Shown here: positions 36,441-44,195 of the stretch, in pieces
How positions within the stretch are numbered: position 1 is the stretch's first letter
Layout of the letters: every line of letters starts with the position of its first letter
Notes under the pieces: generated by a model
Told to the model about the DNA's origin: nothing
The model's database searches: none
What the model saw: only the letters and a program-made list of their open reading frames with translations
From: Bergeyella_A cardium
GTDB taxonomy: Bacteria > Bacteroidota > Bacteroidia > Flavobacteriales > Weeksellaceae
Assembly: GCF_030012605.2 (NCBI RefSeq)
Contig: NZ_CP114055.2
Reading direction: 5' to 3' (one strand)
Length of the DNA stretch: 64,000 nucleotides
Translations under genes and position numbers: made by a program

Positions 36441-37700
36441 ATGACAAAGTCAGGGAAAATAGAATTAATGTCTCCTGCGGGTGATTTTATCTCATTGCAG
36501 GCAGCATTAGATAATGGAGCAGATTCAGTATACTTTGGTGTAGAGCAGCTCAATATGAGAGCAAGAGCCTCTATGAATTTTACGATTGATGATTTACAGG
36601 AAATAAGCAGAAGATGTAAAGAAAAAGGAGTGAGAACCTATCTTACCCTAAATACAATTATCTACGACCACGACCTTTCCATCATCAAAACACTTTTGGA
36701 TAAGGCGAAAGAAGCAGAACTCACCGCTGTGATTGCAATGGATCAGGCGGTAATAGCCTATGCAAGACAAATCGGTATGGAGGTGCATATCTCTACCCAG
36801 ATTAATATCACGAATATAGAAACAGTGAAGTTTTATTCACTCTTTGCCGATACTATGGTAATGAGTCGAGAACTGAGCATTAGCCAAGTAAAGAAGATTT
36901 GCCAACAAATAGAGAAAGAGCAGATTAAAGGACCATCGGGCAACCTTGTAGAGATAGAGCTATTCGGTCACGGAGCTCTTTGTATGGCGGTTTCTGGGAA
37001 GTGTTATCTAAGTCTTCACTCTCATAATTCATCCGCGAATAGAGGAGCGTGTAAGCAAAACTGCCGTAAGAAATATACCGTGATAGACCAAGAAAGCGGT
37101 TTTGAAATAGAACTAGACAACGAATATATGATGTCACCAAAGGATTTGTGTACCATCAATTTCCTTGACCAAATCGTAGATGCAGGAGTAAAAGTCCTCA
37201 AATTAGAAGGGCGGGGCAGGGCGCCAGAATATGTGGCAACCGTGACAAAATGCTACCGTGAGGCGATAGACTCCCTAGCGGATGGCACCTATTCCCAAGA
37301 AAAAGTAGCCGACTGGATGAGTAGATTAGAAACAGTGTATAACAGAGGCTTTTGGTCTGGGTATTATCTCGGTCAGAAACTTGGGGAGTGGTCTCCAAAT
37401 CCAGGTTCCAATGCTACACAAAAGAAAGTTTATATCGGTAAAGGGCAGCACTTCTACCCTAAATCTAATATTGCAGAGTTTCTAATTGAAGCCTTTGACC
37501 TTAATGAAGGCGATAAAATATTAGTACAAGGACCTACAACGGGCTCCCAAGAGCTGGTTGTAGAAAATATGATGGTAGATACCAAACCAGACCATAAGAA
37601 AGCAGTAAAGGGCGATGTCATTACCTTTAAAACAGATTTTAGGGTAAGACCGAGCGACAAGCTCTATAAGATTGTGAAGAATGAGCAGATGGTAAAATAA
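36441..37700 (+). CDS. U32 family peptidase-like protein
   Basis: The 419-residue protein matches peptidase family U32: ELMSPAGDFISLQAALDNGADSVYFG at the start, then IELFGHGALCMAVSGKCYLS and NRGACKQNCR with the conserved cysteines. In related proteins (RlhA, UbiU/UbiV) these cysteines bind an iron-sulfur cluster and the enzymes act in RNA hydroxylation or ubiquinone synthesis, so 'peptidase' may be a misnomer. The order LxGxGRxPEY (KLEGRGRAPEYVATV) is also typical. A ferredoxin follows 15 nt later and could supply electrons. Confidence 0.9.
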   Translation: MTKSGKIELMSPAGDFISLQAALDNGADSVYFGVEQLNMRARASMNFTIDDLQEISRRCKEKGVRTYLTLNTIIYDHDLSIIKTLLDKAKEAELTAVIAMDQAVIAYARQIGMEVHISTQINITNIETVKFYSLFADTMVMSRELSISQVKKICQQIEKEQIKGPSGNLVEIELFGHGALCMAVSGKCYLSLHSHNSSANRGACKQNCRKKYTVIDQESGFEIELDNEYMMSPKDLCTINFLDQIVDAGVKVLKLEGRGRAPEYVATVTKCYREAIDSLADGTYSQEKVADWMSRLETVYNRGFWSGYYLGQKLGEWSPNPGSNATQKKVYIGKGQHFYPKSNIAEFLIEAFDLNEGDKILVQGPTTGSQELVVENMMVDTKPDHKKAVKGDVITFKTDFRVRPSDKLYKIVKNEQMVK

Positions 37701-37715
37701 CCAAAGGCTATAAAT

Positions 37716-37946
37716 ATGGTTATCATTACACTACAGCGGGATAAATGTATCGGGTGCAACTACTGTGCGGAGTTTGCACCTGAATATTTCCGTATGTCTA
37801 AAAAAGATGGTAAATCAGTCCTCTTAAAATCTGTAGAGAAGAAAGGCTTTCATACGGTAAAAACTCCTTTGCAAGATGCTTTTGAACCTTGTGATAAAGC
37901 TGCTAAAGCTTGTCCTGTAAAGATTATCAGTGTAAAAGAGATATAA
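37716..37946 (+). CDS. Single-cluster ferredoxin
   Basis: The 76-residue protein has CIGCNYC near the start and CDKAAKACPVK near the end, enough for one [4Fe-4S] (or [3Fe-4S]) cluster of the Fer4 type. The 40 residues between lack further cysteines. It lies between the U32 gene (15 nt gap) and the 5-FTHF cyclo-ligase (4 nt gap). The pairing with U32 fits an iron-sulfur-dependent reaction of the latter, but this is inference. Confidence 0.88.
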   Translation: MVIITLQRDKCIGCNYCAEFAPEYFRMSKKDGKSVLLKSVEKKGFHTVKTPLQDAFEPCDKAAKACPVKIISVKEI

Positions 37947-37950
37947 AAAA

Positions 37951-38523
37951 ATGCTTAAGTCTGAGCTGAGAGAAATTTATCTTAATAGAAGAAAATCCCT
38001 GTCGGATGATGAGGTAAAGGAGCTTTCATACCAGATATTTCAGAATTTTATTTCAGAATTTAGTCTTAAAGAGGGGCAGAGCCTACATTGTTTTCTCCCC
38101 ATTCAAAAGTTTAAAGAGATAGATACTTTTTTATTTATCAACCATTTTTGGGAGATAGGGGTTAATGTGTTTGTCCCTAAGGTTGCCGGAAATAGTTTGT
38201 TATCCATACCTTTTACTTCGTCTACCCTTTTAGAAAAAAACAAATGGGATATTCTTGAGCCAAAGGAGAACGAGGAGGATATTTGTCATTTTGATATGGT
38301 TCTTACACCTCTTTTATACTGCGATGAGAAGGGAAACAGGATAGGTTATGGAAAGGGATTTTATGATGCTTTCTTCAAGAAGATAAATGCCGATTGCTTA
38401 AAAGTAGGGCTGAGCTATTTCCCTCCGTTTGAGAGCATAGATGATGTTTTTTCCATAGATGTTCCTGTGGATTATCTCGTTTCTCCTTCAGGTATACTGT
38501 CATTCTTCGGTAAGAGGTCCTGA
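37951..38523 (+). CDS. 5-formyltetrahydrofolate cyclo-ligase
   Basis: The 190-residue enzyme converts 5-formyl-THF to 5,10-methenyl-THF using ATP. The family motif GNRIGYGKGFYDAFF and the N-terminal YLNRRKSLSDDEV are present; the metal/ATP residues of the C-terminal part (DVPVDYLVSP) are intact. It follows the ferredoxin by 4 nt. Its last 52 nt overlap the convergent lipoprotein gene, so the two messages are antisense there. Confidence 0.9.
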   Translation: MLKSELREIYLNRRKSLSDDEVKELSYQIFQNFISEFSLKEGQSLHCFLPIQKFKEIDTFLFINHFWEIGVNVFVPKVAGNSLLSIPFTSSTLLEKNKWDILEPKENEEDICHFDMVLTPLLYCDEKGNRIGYGKGFYDAFFKKINADCLKVGLSYFPPFESIDDVFSIDVPVDYLVSPSGILSFFGKRS

Positions 38524-39059
38524 TAAAACTTAAGAAAGAAAAATTTAAATTCTTTACTCTCTTTGTTGGGTGTTACAAGAATATACTGAGCACTTCTATT
38601 AAACTCACCAATTCTCCTGTTATTTCTATCAAAATATTCTACACTGAATTTTGCCATATCCAGTGTATCAGTGTCTTGTATATCTTTAAATACTTCGAGG
38701 TGATTTACTTTTGCAGATTTTACTCTATGGTCTTGCAATTCTTTGAATAAAGGCTTAAAGGTTAATGAATCAGGCTGATAGAAATAAGCCTGCATTTGCT
38801 TGAAAATAGCAGAATCTATTTGTGTATCTTGATTTCCTTCAAGGTATAAGGCAGAAAGGTCAATGAGTTCCTGCACTTTTTGTTTGGTGATAGAATTAAT
38901 TGCTTGTGCGCTATCCATCTGCACTGCTGGATAGCTTTTAGTGTTGGTATTGGAGCGAAGGATGTCGAGTTCGCTTACCTTGTCCAATTTTTTAGAGCAG
39001 GAAGACAGAAAAATTATTCCAATAGCAAAGATTGATATTATATGATTAATTCTTTTCAT
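38472..39059 (-). CDS. Uncharacterised lipoprotein
   Basis: The 195-residue protein has a lipoprotein signal (IISIFAIGIIFLSSC, cysteine 21) followed by SKKLD. The rest is soluble and contains no family motif I know. It overlaps the 3' end of the upstream membrane protein gene by 14 nt and is probably co-expressed with it. The C-terminal part (FSVEYFDRNNRRIGEFNRSA) may be a small beta domain. Its 3' end overlaps the convergent 5-FTHF cyclo-ligase gene by 52 nt. Confidence 0.7.
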   Translation of the reverse strand: MKRINHIISIFAIGIIFLSSCSKKLDKVSELDILRSNTNTKSYPAVQMDSAQAINSITKQKVQELIDLSALYLEGNQDTQIDSAIFKQMQAYFYQPDSLTFKPLFKELQDHRVKSAKVNHLEVFKDIQDTDTLDMAKFSVEYFDRNNRRIGEFNRSAQYILVTPNKESKEFKFFFLKFYQDLLPKNDSIPEGETR

Positions 39060-40176
39060 TGTCAGTAATTTTAAATTTGATAGAAATGATTTTTCCTTTT
39101 TCGTTTCTTTTCATTTCTAATAGATTAAGGTTTTTAAGCGAGGTTGTTGGCGTAGTTACCAGCGTTATATATTTTTCCTTGCTGATGGTTTCTACACCAT
39201 AAATATCACTGTCATATATCTGTTTTATAATGGCATCATCGCTAATTCTGTTTTCAAGTTCCTTTCTTTTTTGGCTGATGAGGTCTTCTGCTGTATTTCC
39301 AGAGATGTCTTTCCGCGAAAAATAATAGAAAGCAAACTTATAATCATCGGGTTTTAGGTCTATATTCTCCTCTTTTGGGGCATTTTCTAAATTCCTTGTT
39401 ACTTTTAGATTTTCATAAAAAGGAGAAGTTATTTCCATAACTAAATTTTTATCTTTTGTATGATATATAAAACAGTCTCCAGGCTTTATTTTGTATATAA
39501 GAGGAGATTCATCTTGTTTAAAGACCTTTACTTCAATAGTAGAGAGCACGCCAGAACTTCTGTCAGCATCTGTAAAGCAGTAAGTAAAAGTTCTTCCAAA
39601 GATTAAATCTTTAAACCCTAAAAGGGTAGCACATACAGCTAATATTACGGAAAGCCCTATCCAAGCATATTCTTTTGCTCTGTGTCTTTTATTTCTATGT
39701 TGGGTTAAGCTCTCTTTTTGGTTATTTCTTTGGTTTTCAATATCTGATTTTTGTAAAACAGATTCTTGGATAAGATTTTTTTCTGGAGTATTTGGTGCTT
39801 TTTGCTCTTGTTTTGGGGAAGTTATTGCTGTGTTTTCTGTTTTGTTTTTACTACGGTTCTGAACCTCTTCAATAAAGCCTTCTGTCTCTTTGTGTTGTTT
39901 TTTAAACTCAAACCAGGACGCATATCCCGCATACAGAGACAGTAGATTTAGCATATCTATTCTTGGCAACTTGTTTATTGTGCTGCTTTTGAAATATGTA
40001 TAGAAAGATTTTTCACTTATATTGCCCTTTGCAATCTTCCTTAAATCCTCTTGGAAGTATATAATATCAATCCCCTTCCATTTAGAAATATCATCGTATG
40101 AAGGGGTGTGGTTCTTTAAATATTGAGCCTGAATTTCCTTTTTTAATTGCTCAAAATGTAAAAACTCTAAATCCAC
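39046..40176 (-). CDS. Uncharacterised single-pass membrane protein
   Basis: The 376-residue protein has a cytosolic N-terminal part of about 165 residues, one membrane helix (about residues 172-192, IGLSVILAVCATLLGF) and an exported C-terminal domain with beta-strand character. The first 95 residues (SKWKGIDIIYFQEDLRKIAKGNISEKSFYTYFK, then LPRIDMLNLLSLYAGY) look like a compact helical domain and could bind DNA or a partner. The 100-145 segment is low-complexity (K, N, E, Q). It heads a two-gene unit with the lipoprotein. I do not recognise the family; an envelope sensor is a possible reading. Confidence 0.65.
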   Translation of the reverse strand: MDLEFLHFEQLKKEIQAQYLKNHTPSYDDISKWKGIDIIYFQEDLRKIAKGNISEKSFYTYFKSSTINKLPRIDMLNLLSLYAGYASWFEFKKQHKETEGFIEEVQNRSKNKTENTAITSPKQEQKAPNTPEKNLIQESVLQKSDIENQRNNQKESLTQHRNKRHRAKEYAWIGLSVILAVCATLLGFKDLIFGRTFTYCFTDADRSSGVLSTIEVKVFKQDESPLIYKIKPGDCFIYHTKDKNLVMEITSPFYENLKVTRNLENAPKEENIDLKPDDYKFAFYYFSRKDISGNTAEDLISQKRKELENRISDDAIIKQIYDSDIYGVETISKEKYITLVTTPTTSLKNLNLLEMKRNEKGKIISIKFKITDNEKN

Positions 40177-40240
40177 TGATTTTATAAAATATAATTAAAT
40201 TATTGATTTGTAATTGTCTTTATTTGTAAATCAACATTTG

Positions 40241-40248
40241 CAAATGTA
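40241..40248 (-). promoter_or_regulatory. -7 box of membrane protein gene
   Basis: TACATTTG on the minus strand overlaps the palindrome CATTTGCAAATG (40235-40246), which might be an operator. Confidence 0.45.
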
Positions 40249-40287
40249 TTACAATTATTTTTTATGGGCAACACTACCTAAGTATAA

Positions 40288-40295
40288 TACTTTTG
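40288..40295 (+). promoter_or_regulatory. -7 box of small lipoprotein gene
   Basis: TACTTTTG lies 56 nt before the ATG at 40352. Confidence 0.5.
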
Positions 40296-40351
40296 CTTCG
40301 TTCAATTGAGGAACAGAGAAGACGCAGAATGTTTTAAAGCTCAAATTAAGA

Positions 40352-40573
40352 ATGATGAAGAAGTCATTATTTATAGTAGCTCTTGCGGGTTTCGCTCTTG
40401 TAGCTTGCAAAAAAGAAGCCTTTATATACGAGGATGTAACCGCCGAAGCACAAGATTCTTTATCCACAGAGGATATGATGCTTATGCAGAAAGAAGCACC
40501 TGAGGTATCAGATTCTCTAAAAGCAGAGGCAGAGCAAGAATTAGAAGAGGAGGCTCACAAAGCGGCTCACTAA
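40352..40573 (+). CDS. Small acidic lipoprotein
   Basis: The 73-residue product (72 from the ATG at 40355) has a lipoprotein signal KKSLFIVALAGFALVAC followed by KKEAF. The mature part is short, acidic and rich in E and A, with no known domain. The signal is very like that of the next gene, suggesting duplication and divergence of the mature part. The two are 45 nt apart. Probably a cell-envelope lipoprotein; function unknown. Confidence 0.7.
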   Translation: MMKKSLFIVALAGFALVACKKEAFIYEDVTAEAQDSLSTEDMMLMQKEAPEVSDSLKAEAEQELEEEAHKAAH

Positions 40574-40618
40574 TTAGTAAAGAAAGTAATTTTTTAATTT
40601 TTAAATATTTTTTATATT

Positions 40619-40873
40619 ATGAAAAAGTCATTATTCGTAGCAGCTGTAGCTGCTCTAGCTCTTGTAGCTTGCAAAAAAGAGGCATCTGCTGACGCTGATG
40701 CAAATGTTGATTCTACTGAAGTAGTTGTTGAAGAAGAAGCTCCAGCTGCTGAAGAAGCTGCTCCTGCTGAGGAGGCTGCTCCTGCTGAAGAAGCTGCTCC
40801 TGCTGAAGAGGCTGCTGCTCCTGCTGAAGGCGAAGCTGCTGCTCCAGCTGAAGGTGAAGCTGCTGCAAAATAA
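40619..40873 (+). CDS. Small Ala/Glu/Pro-repeat lipoprotein
   Basis: The 84-residue product has the signal KKSLFVAAVAALALVAC and a mature part of almost pure A, E and P, with five repeats of an EEAAPA type unit and two of APAEGEAA. The gene is a coding minisatellite (GAAGAAGCTGCTCCTGCT type units), so its length may vary between strains. It likely forms a flexible, negatively charged envelope spacer. A short ORF in another frame is its shadow. A strong terminator follows. Confidence 0.75.
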   Translation: MKKSLFVAAVAALALVACKKEASADADANVDSTEVVVEEEAPAAEEAAPAEEAAPAEEAAPAEEAAAPAEGEAAAPAEGEAAAK

Positions 40874-40894
40874 TTTTGTAAGTAGATTAAAATT

Positions 40895-40927
40895 AAAGGA
40901 AGGATTTAGAAATCCTTCCTTTTTTTG
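40895..40927 (+). terminator. Terminator after small lipoprotein genes
   Basis: AAAGGAAGGATT, loop TAGA, complement, then a T run; 12-bp stem. Confidence 0.85.
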
Positions 40928-40935
40928 TTTGCAAC

Positions 40936-42588
40936 CTACTCAGAATCTTTCTCCCGCATAATTTTATTCAGGCTTTTGAGTATGGAGAGCCCTATAATAA
41001 AGGCTACGATCAGCAGTGCAAAATTTACCAAAAAGAAATTCGCTTTATCTTCGTAGTCATACCACATACTTGCGAGTATCCCAGAGAGTTTGTTCCCGAT
41101 AGACACCGCAAGGAAGTTCCCCCCCATCATAAGCGCCGTAATCCTCGGTGGTGAGAGTTTGGAGACAAGCGAAAGCCCCATAGGCGAGAGGCAGAGCTCC
41201 CCAATCGTAATTACTCCGTAAGACGCTACAAGCCAAAGCGGTGAGACTTTTACCTCCCCGTTGCCACTCGCCACTACTGCAAAGTACATCACAAGGCAGG
41301 AGAGCGATGAAATGAATATCCCCAAGATGATTTTACTTGCCGTAGTGGGTTCTTTGCCCTTTTTTCTGAGCAATGAGAAAAAACCGACCACCACTGGCGT
41401 AAGGGCGATGACCCAAAATGGGTTGATCGACTGAAACAGCTCGGGGTTGTAGAGAAAGAGTTTCGGTTCGGGTGATTTTTCAAGCTGAGCACGCTGCTCA
41501 CGACCTATATTTTTAAAATAAACATCTTTTCCTGTTTCCTTTATATCGTTTTTGTTCTCATCTTTTTGGGCGCGGAATTGCTCATCATACACGGGAACTT
41601 CCTGGTCCTTGTATTCCTTTACCTCTACAAGGTAGATGCTTTCCAGCGGCCGTTCCAAGCTCTTCGGTACGCTCCTGTCGGTGTAATATTTCGCCCATCG
41701 GGTGAGGGCAGTTCCATTCTGCTTAAACACTGCCCAGAACATTATCCCCACAGCAAAAATCGCGAGCAGCGCACCTATGGATCGCTTGTCCTCTTTATTC
41801 GAGCGGAAGTAGAGGTTCAAGTAAAAGCCCACGATAGGCAGGCAGGCGAAGATAAAGGCATCGGTAGAGTCGCTACCAAACAAATTCCCAGGAATCATCC
41901 ACCCCAATACGCCTATCGCAATTGCAGGTACGAAAACCTTCATAATGATGCTTCCCAAACCAATATCGCCCTCTTGTTTTGGCTTCAAAACATTGGCGTG
42001 CCTTATGTGTTTTAGCCCAAAACTAAACACGATGAGCCCCACATACATCCCTACGCCAGCGGTGATGAATGCCTCGCTCCAGCCGAATTTATTCCGCATA
42101 AACGCCGCGATAATGTTGCAGATAAACGCACCGAAATTGATCCCCATATAGAAGATATTATAGCCCGCGTCTTTGTATTTCTTGTAGGGCTCTTCGGTGT
42201 AGAGGTTGCCGAGAAGCGTCGAGATGCTCGGTTTGAAGAAGCCATTACCCAGAATAATCAGCGCCATAGAGAGGTAGAACATTGGCAGCTCCTGTGAGAG
42301 CCCGAGGCTGATGTACCCAAGCCCCATCAGCGCACCACCGATGTAGATCGCTTTGGTATAGCCCAAAACTCTATCTGCCAAGAACCCACCGAGGAAGGGC
42401 GTAAGGTAGGTGAGGGCAATAAAAGTCCCGAAGATATCGTCTGCAGCCTTGTCGGGGATCGCCAGACCTCCTTTGTCGGTCGGGTCTATCATATACAGCA
42501 CAAAAATCCCGAGAATGAGATAGTAACCAAACCGCTCCCACATCTCCGTAAAGAAGAGAAACGGCAAACCTTTAGGATGTTTCATCAT
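40936..42588 (-). CDS. Peptide MFS transporter (POT/PTR family)
   Basis: The 550-residue protein has 12-14 membrane segments. The POT signature is visible in MWERFGYYLILGIFVLYMID (the E-R-F motif of helix 1) and in the second motif region YNIFYMGINFGAFIC. Such transporters take up di- and tripeptides with protons. A large soluble insertion of about 90 residues lies between the later helices. Its GC content is visibly higher than that of neighbours, with many CGC, GCG and CCC codons. Two copies of its -7 box region lie upstream. Confidence 0.9.
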   Translation of the reverse strand: MMKHPKGLPFLFFTEMWERFGYYLILGIFVLYMIDPTDKGGLAIPDKAADDIFGTFIALTYLTPFLGGFLADRVLGYTKAIYIGGALMGLGYISLGLSQELPMFYLSMALIILGNGFFKPSISTLLGNLYTEEPYKKYKDAGYNIFYMGINFGAFICNIIAAFMRNKFGWSEAFITAGVGMYVGLIVFSFGLKHIRHANVLKPKQEGDIGLGSIIMKVFVPAIAIGVLGWMIPGNLFGSDSTDAFIFACLPIVGFYLNLYFRSNKEDKRSIGALLAIFAVGIMFWAVFKQNGTALTRWAKYYTDRSVPKSLERPLESIYLVEVKEYKDQEVPVYDEQFRAQKDENKNDIKETGKDVYFKNIGREQRAQLEKSPEPKLFLYNPELFQSINPFWVIALTPVVVGFFSLLRKKGKEPTTASKIILGIFISSLSCLVMYFAVVASGNGEVKVSPLWLVASYGVITIGELCLSPMGLSLVSKLSPPRITALMMGGNFLAVSIGNKLSGILASMWYDYEDKANFFLVNFALLIVAFIIGLSILKSLNKIMREKDSE

Positions 42589-42611
42589 ATAAAAAATATT
42601 TTTTTTGTTAA

Positions 42612-42785
42612 GCCTCCCAAAAATACTTTTTTTTTATTAATTGATGGCAGATGTATTAAGGGATTGAATGATGAAGATTAAAAATCATCTGTCTGCGTGC
42701 ACAGATTGCATCAAACAAAACTCATTTGCCTCATTTGCGATGGTGAAAACGCTTTTGCCTCCCAAAAATACTTTTTTTTATTAAT
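42612..42785 (-). promoter_or_regulatory. Duplicated promoter segment upstream of POT gene
   Basis: A ~29-nt segment (GCCTCCCAAAAATAC plus T run and ATTAAT) occurs at 42612-42640 and again at 42757-42785. Each contains TATTTTTG on the minus strand (42618-42625 and 42763-42770). The proximal one is 30 nt from the start codon. The rest of the 404-nt gap to 42993 shows no gene; ATCTGT...ACAGAT pairs around 42690-42705. Confidence 0.6.
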
Positions 42786-42992
42786 CGGCAATAGATATGT
42801 TAAAAATCATATTGAATTAAGTTAATTTTATCATAAAGTTTTTATATATTCGCGCAATTTTAAGAACGAAAGTATTGTTTTTCTTTATGGATAAGGCTTG
42901 AAAATTTTTATAAAGGCCTCTATTTGTGATGAATTAATGAAAATACTATTTGTGATAAGAAAAATATTATAGAATTTATATATTATATAGAA

Positions 42993-43535
42993 ATGAGAAA
43001 AGTTTTATTAGTGGGTGCGTTAGCAGCTTTTGGAGCACTAAGCGCACAACAGAAGAATTCGGTCAAGGCTAATCCGTTTGCTCTTTTAGGGGGAACAGAC
43101 TTGGTAAATTATGAAAGAGCTATCGGAGAGCATTCATCTGTGGGTGGAGGTCTTGGTTTAGGTGGTTTTAAATTCGGAGGGGCTAAGTATAGCAGCTTTG
43201 GAGCTAACCTTGCATACAGATACTACTTTGAGGAGGCTCTTAGAGGCTGGTACGGTTTAGGGATTGTATTCTACCAAGGAGGGAGTGTAAAGTTAGAGAC
43301 TCCTAATTTCTTTGGAGGACCTGTTCAAGAAGCAAAAAGCGACTTTAATGCTTTTGGTCTTGGAGCAAGAGGTGGTTACCAATGGATTTGGGATAGTGGA
43401 TTTACTTTAGACTTAAGTTTAGGATTTACTTATTCCTCATTTAGCTATAGCGGTGATACGAATAGCCAAACTTTAGATTTGAAAGGAGGAGGTGTACTTC
43501 CTTCATTCGGAGTAGCACTGGGTTACTCTTTCTAA
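42993..43535 (+). CDS. Outer-membrane beta-barrel protein, uncharacterised
   Basis: The 180-residue protein has a signal peptide (MRKVLLVGALAAFGALSAQ) and a mature part of alternating hydrophobic strands with glycine-rich turns, ending in a final phenylalanine (ALGYSF) as outer-membrane barrels do. About eight strands are likely. It resembles small OmpW/DUF3575-type barrels, but no family is certain. A long AT-rich leader precedes it and a terminator follows. Confidence 0.75.
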   Translation: MRKVLLVGALAAFGALSAQQKNSVKANPFALLGGTDLVNYERAIGEHSSVGGGLGLGGFKFGGAKYSSFGANLAYRYYFEEALRGWYGLGIVFYQGGSVKLETPNFFGGPVQEAKSDFNAFGLGARGGYQWIWDSGFTLDLSLGFTYSSFSYSGDTNSQTLDLKGGGVLPSFGVALGYSF

Positions 43536-43566
43536 TTAGATAGATTTATTTAATTAAACAATAGTT

Positions 43567-43603
43567 AAAATGGATTATGGCAAATGCTGTAATCCATTTT
43601 TTT
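43567..43603 (+). terminator. Terminator after beta-barrel gene
   Basis: AAAATGGATTA pairs with TAATCCATTTT, with GGCAAATGC inside and a T run after. An ATG inside it (43577) is therefore not a start codon. Confidence 0.8.
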
Positions 43604-43633
43604 GATAGCTTTGCCAAGAAAAAAGAAGAAACG

Positions 43634-44134
43634 ATGAAATCCAAAGAAAAACCATTAAAAATGCTCCTTATTGCGATGTTTTTGTTCCTTGTTGGGGGCT
43701 TTAGTACTTGTCTTTCTCAGATTAAGTCCTATAATCTGAGTGATATAGAGCGATTGAACCAAGAGCAGAGGAGAATTACGGTCGTTTTTCTGCATACGGA
43801 CTGGTGCCAGTACTGCAAAGCGATGCAGAGGACTACTTTTAGAAACAAAACGGTGGAGGCGCTGCTCAATGAGAATTTCTACTTCGTCAGCTTTGATGCG
43901 GAGAGCAAGGATGAAGTTCAGTTTGCGGGGAAAATCCTCAAATATCGCCCAAGGGGAAGGGGGGCGGGGGAGCATCAGCTTGTGGATTTGCTGCTTGGAG
44001 ATGAGGAGCGGGTGTATCCGCAGATGGTTTTCATCAACTCGAAGAACGAGGAGGTGTATCGTCTTAATGGCTTTGTGCGGGCAAAGGAATTAGAGAAAAC
44101 GCTGAGGATACTTGTCCAAACGGGAAATGAATAG
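43634..44134 (+). CDS. Thioredoxin-like exported protein
   Basis: Starting at the ATG at 43634 the protein has 166 residues; the 19-codon longer frame begins inside the terminator stem and is rejected. It has a signal peptide or anchor (MLLIAMFLFLVGGFSTCLSQ) and a thioredoxin fold with the active site CQYC in HTDWCQYCKAMQRTTF, as in Thioredoxin_7 proteins. The cis-proline region is MVFINSKNEE after YPQ. It probably acts in the periplasm as a thiol reductase or in disulfide quality control. GC content is above that of the neighbours. Confidence 0.85.
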   Translation: MKSKEKPLKMLLIAMFLFLVGGFSTCLSQIKSYNLSDIERLNQEQRRITVVFLHTDWCQYCKAMQRTTFRNKTVEALLNENFYFVSFDAESKDEVQFAGKILKYRPRGRGAGEHQLVDLLLGDEERVYPQMVFINSKNEEVYRLNGFVRAKELEKTLRILVQTGNE

Positions 44135-44142
44135 AAAGAGAA

Positions 44143-44177
44143 CCCCCACTGCGGCTTTGCAATGGGGATTTTTTTGA
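44143..44177 (+). terminator. Terminator after thioredoxin-like gene
   Basis: CCCCA, inner TGC/GCA, TGGGG and ATTTTTTT. Confidence 0.7.
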
Positions 44178-44195
44178 TTAAGGGATAGGATAAAA

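Noticed and set aside
40725..40961. 78-residue leucine/lysine-rich plus-strand ORF
   Set aside because: It is the shifted frame of the Ala/Glu/Pro repeat lipoprotein and reads into the terminator.
42589..42992. Structured small RNA gene (6S, SRP or similar)
   Set aside because: I looked for conserved loops of these RNAs and saw none; only a duplicated promoter segment and a short inverted repeat are evident.
43577..43633. Upstream start for the thioredoxin-like protein
   Set aside because: The ATG lies within the terminator hairpin of the preceding gene; the ATG at 43634 gives a normal signal peptide.
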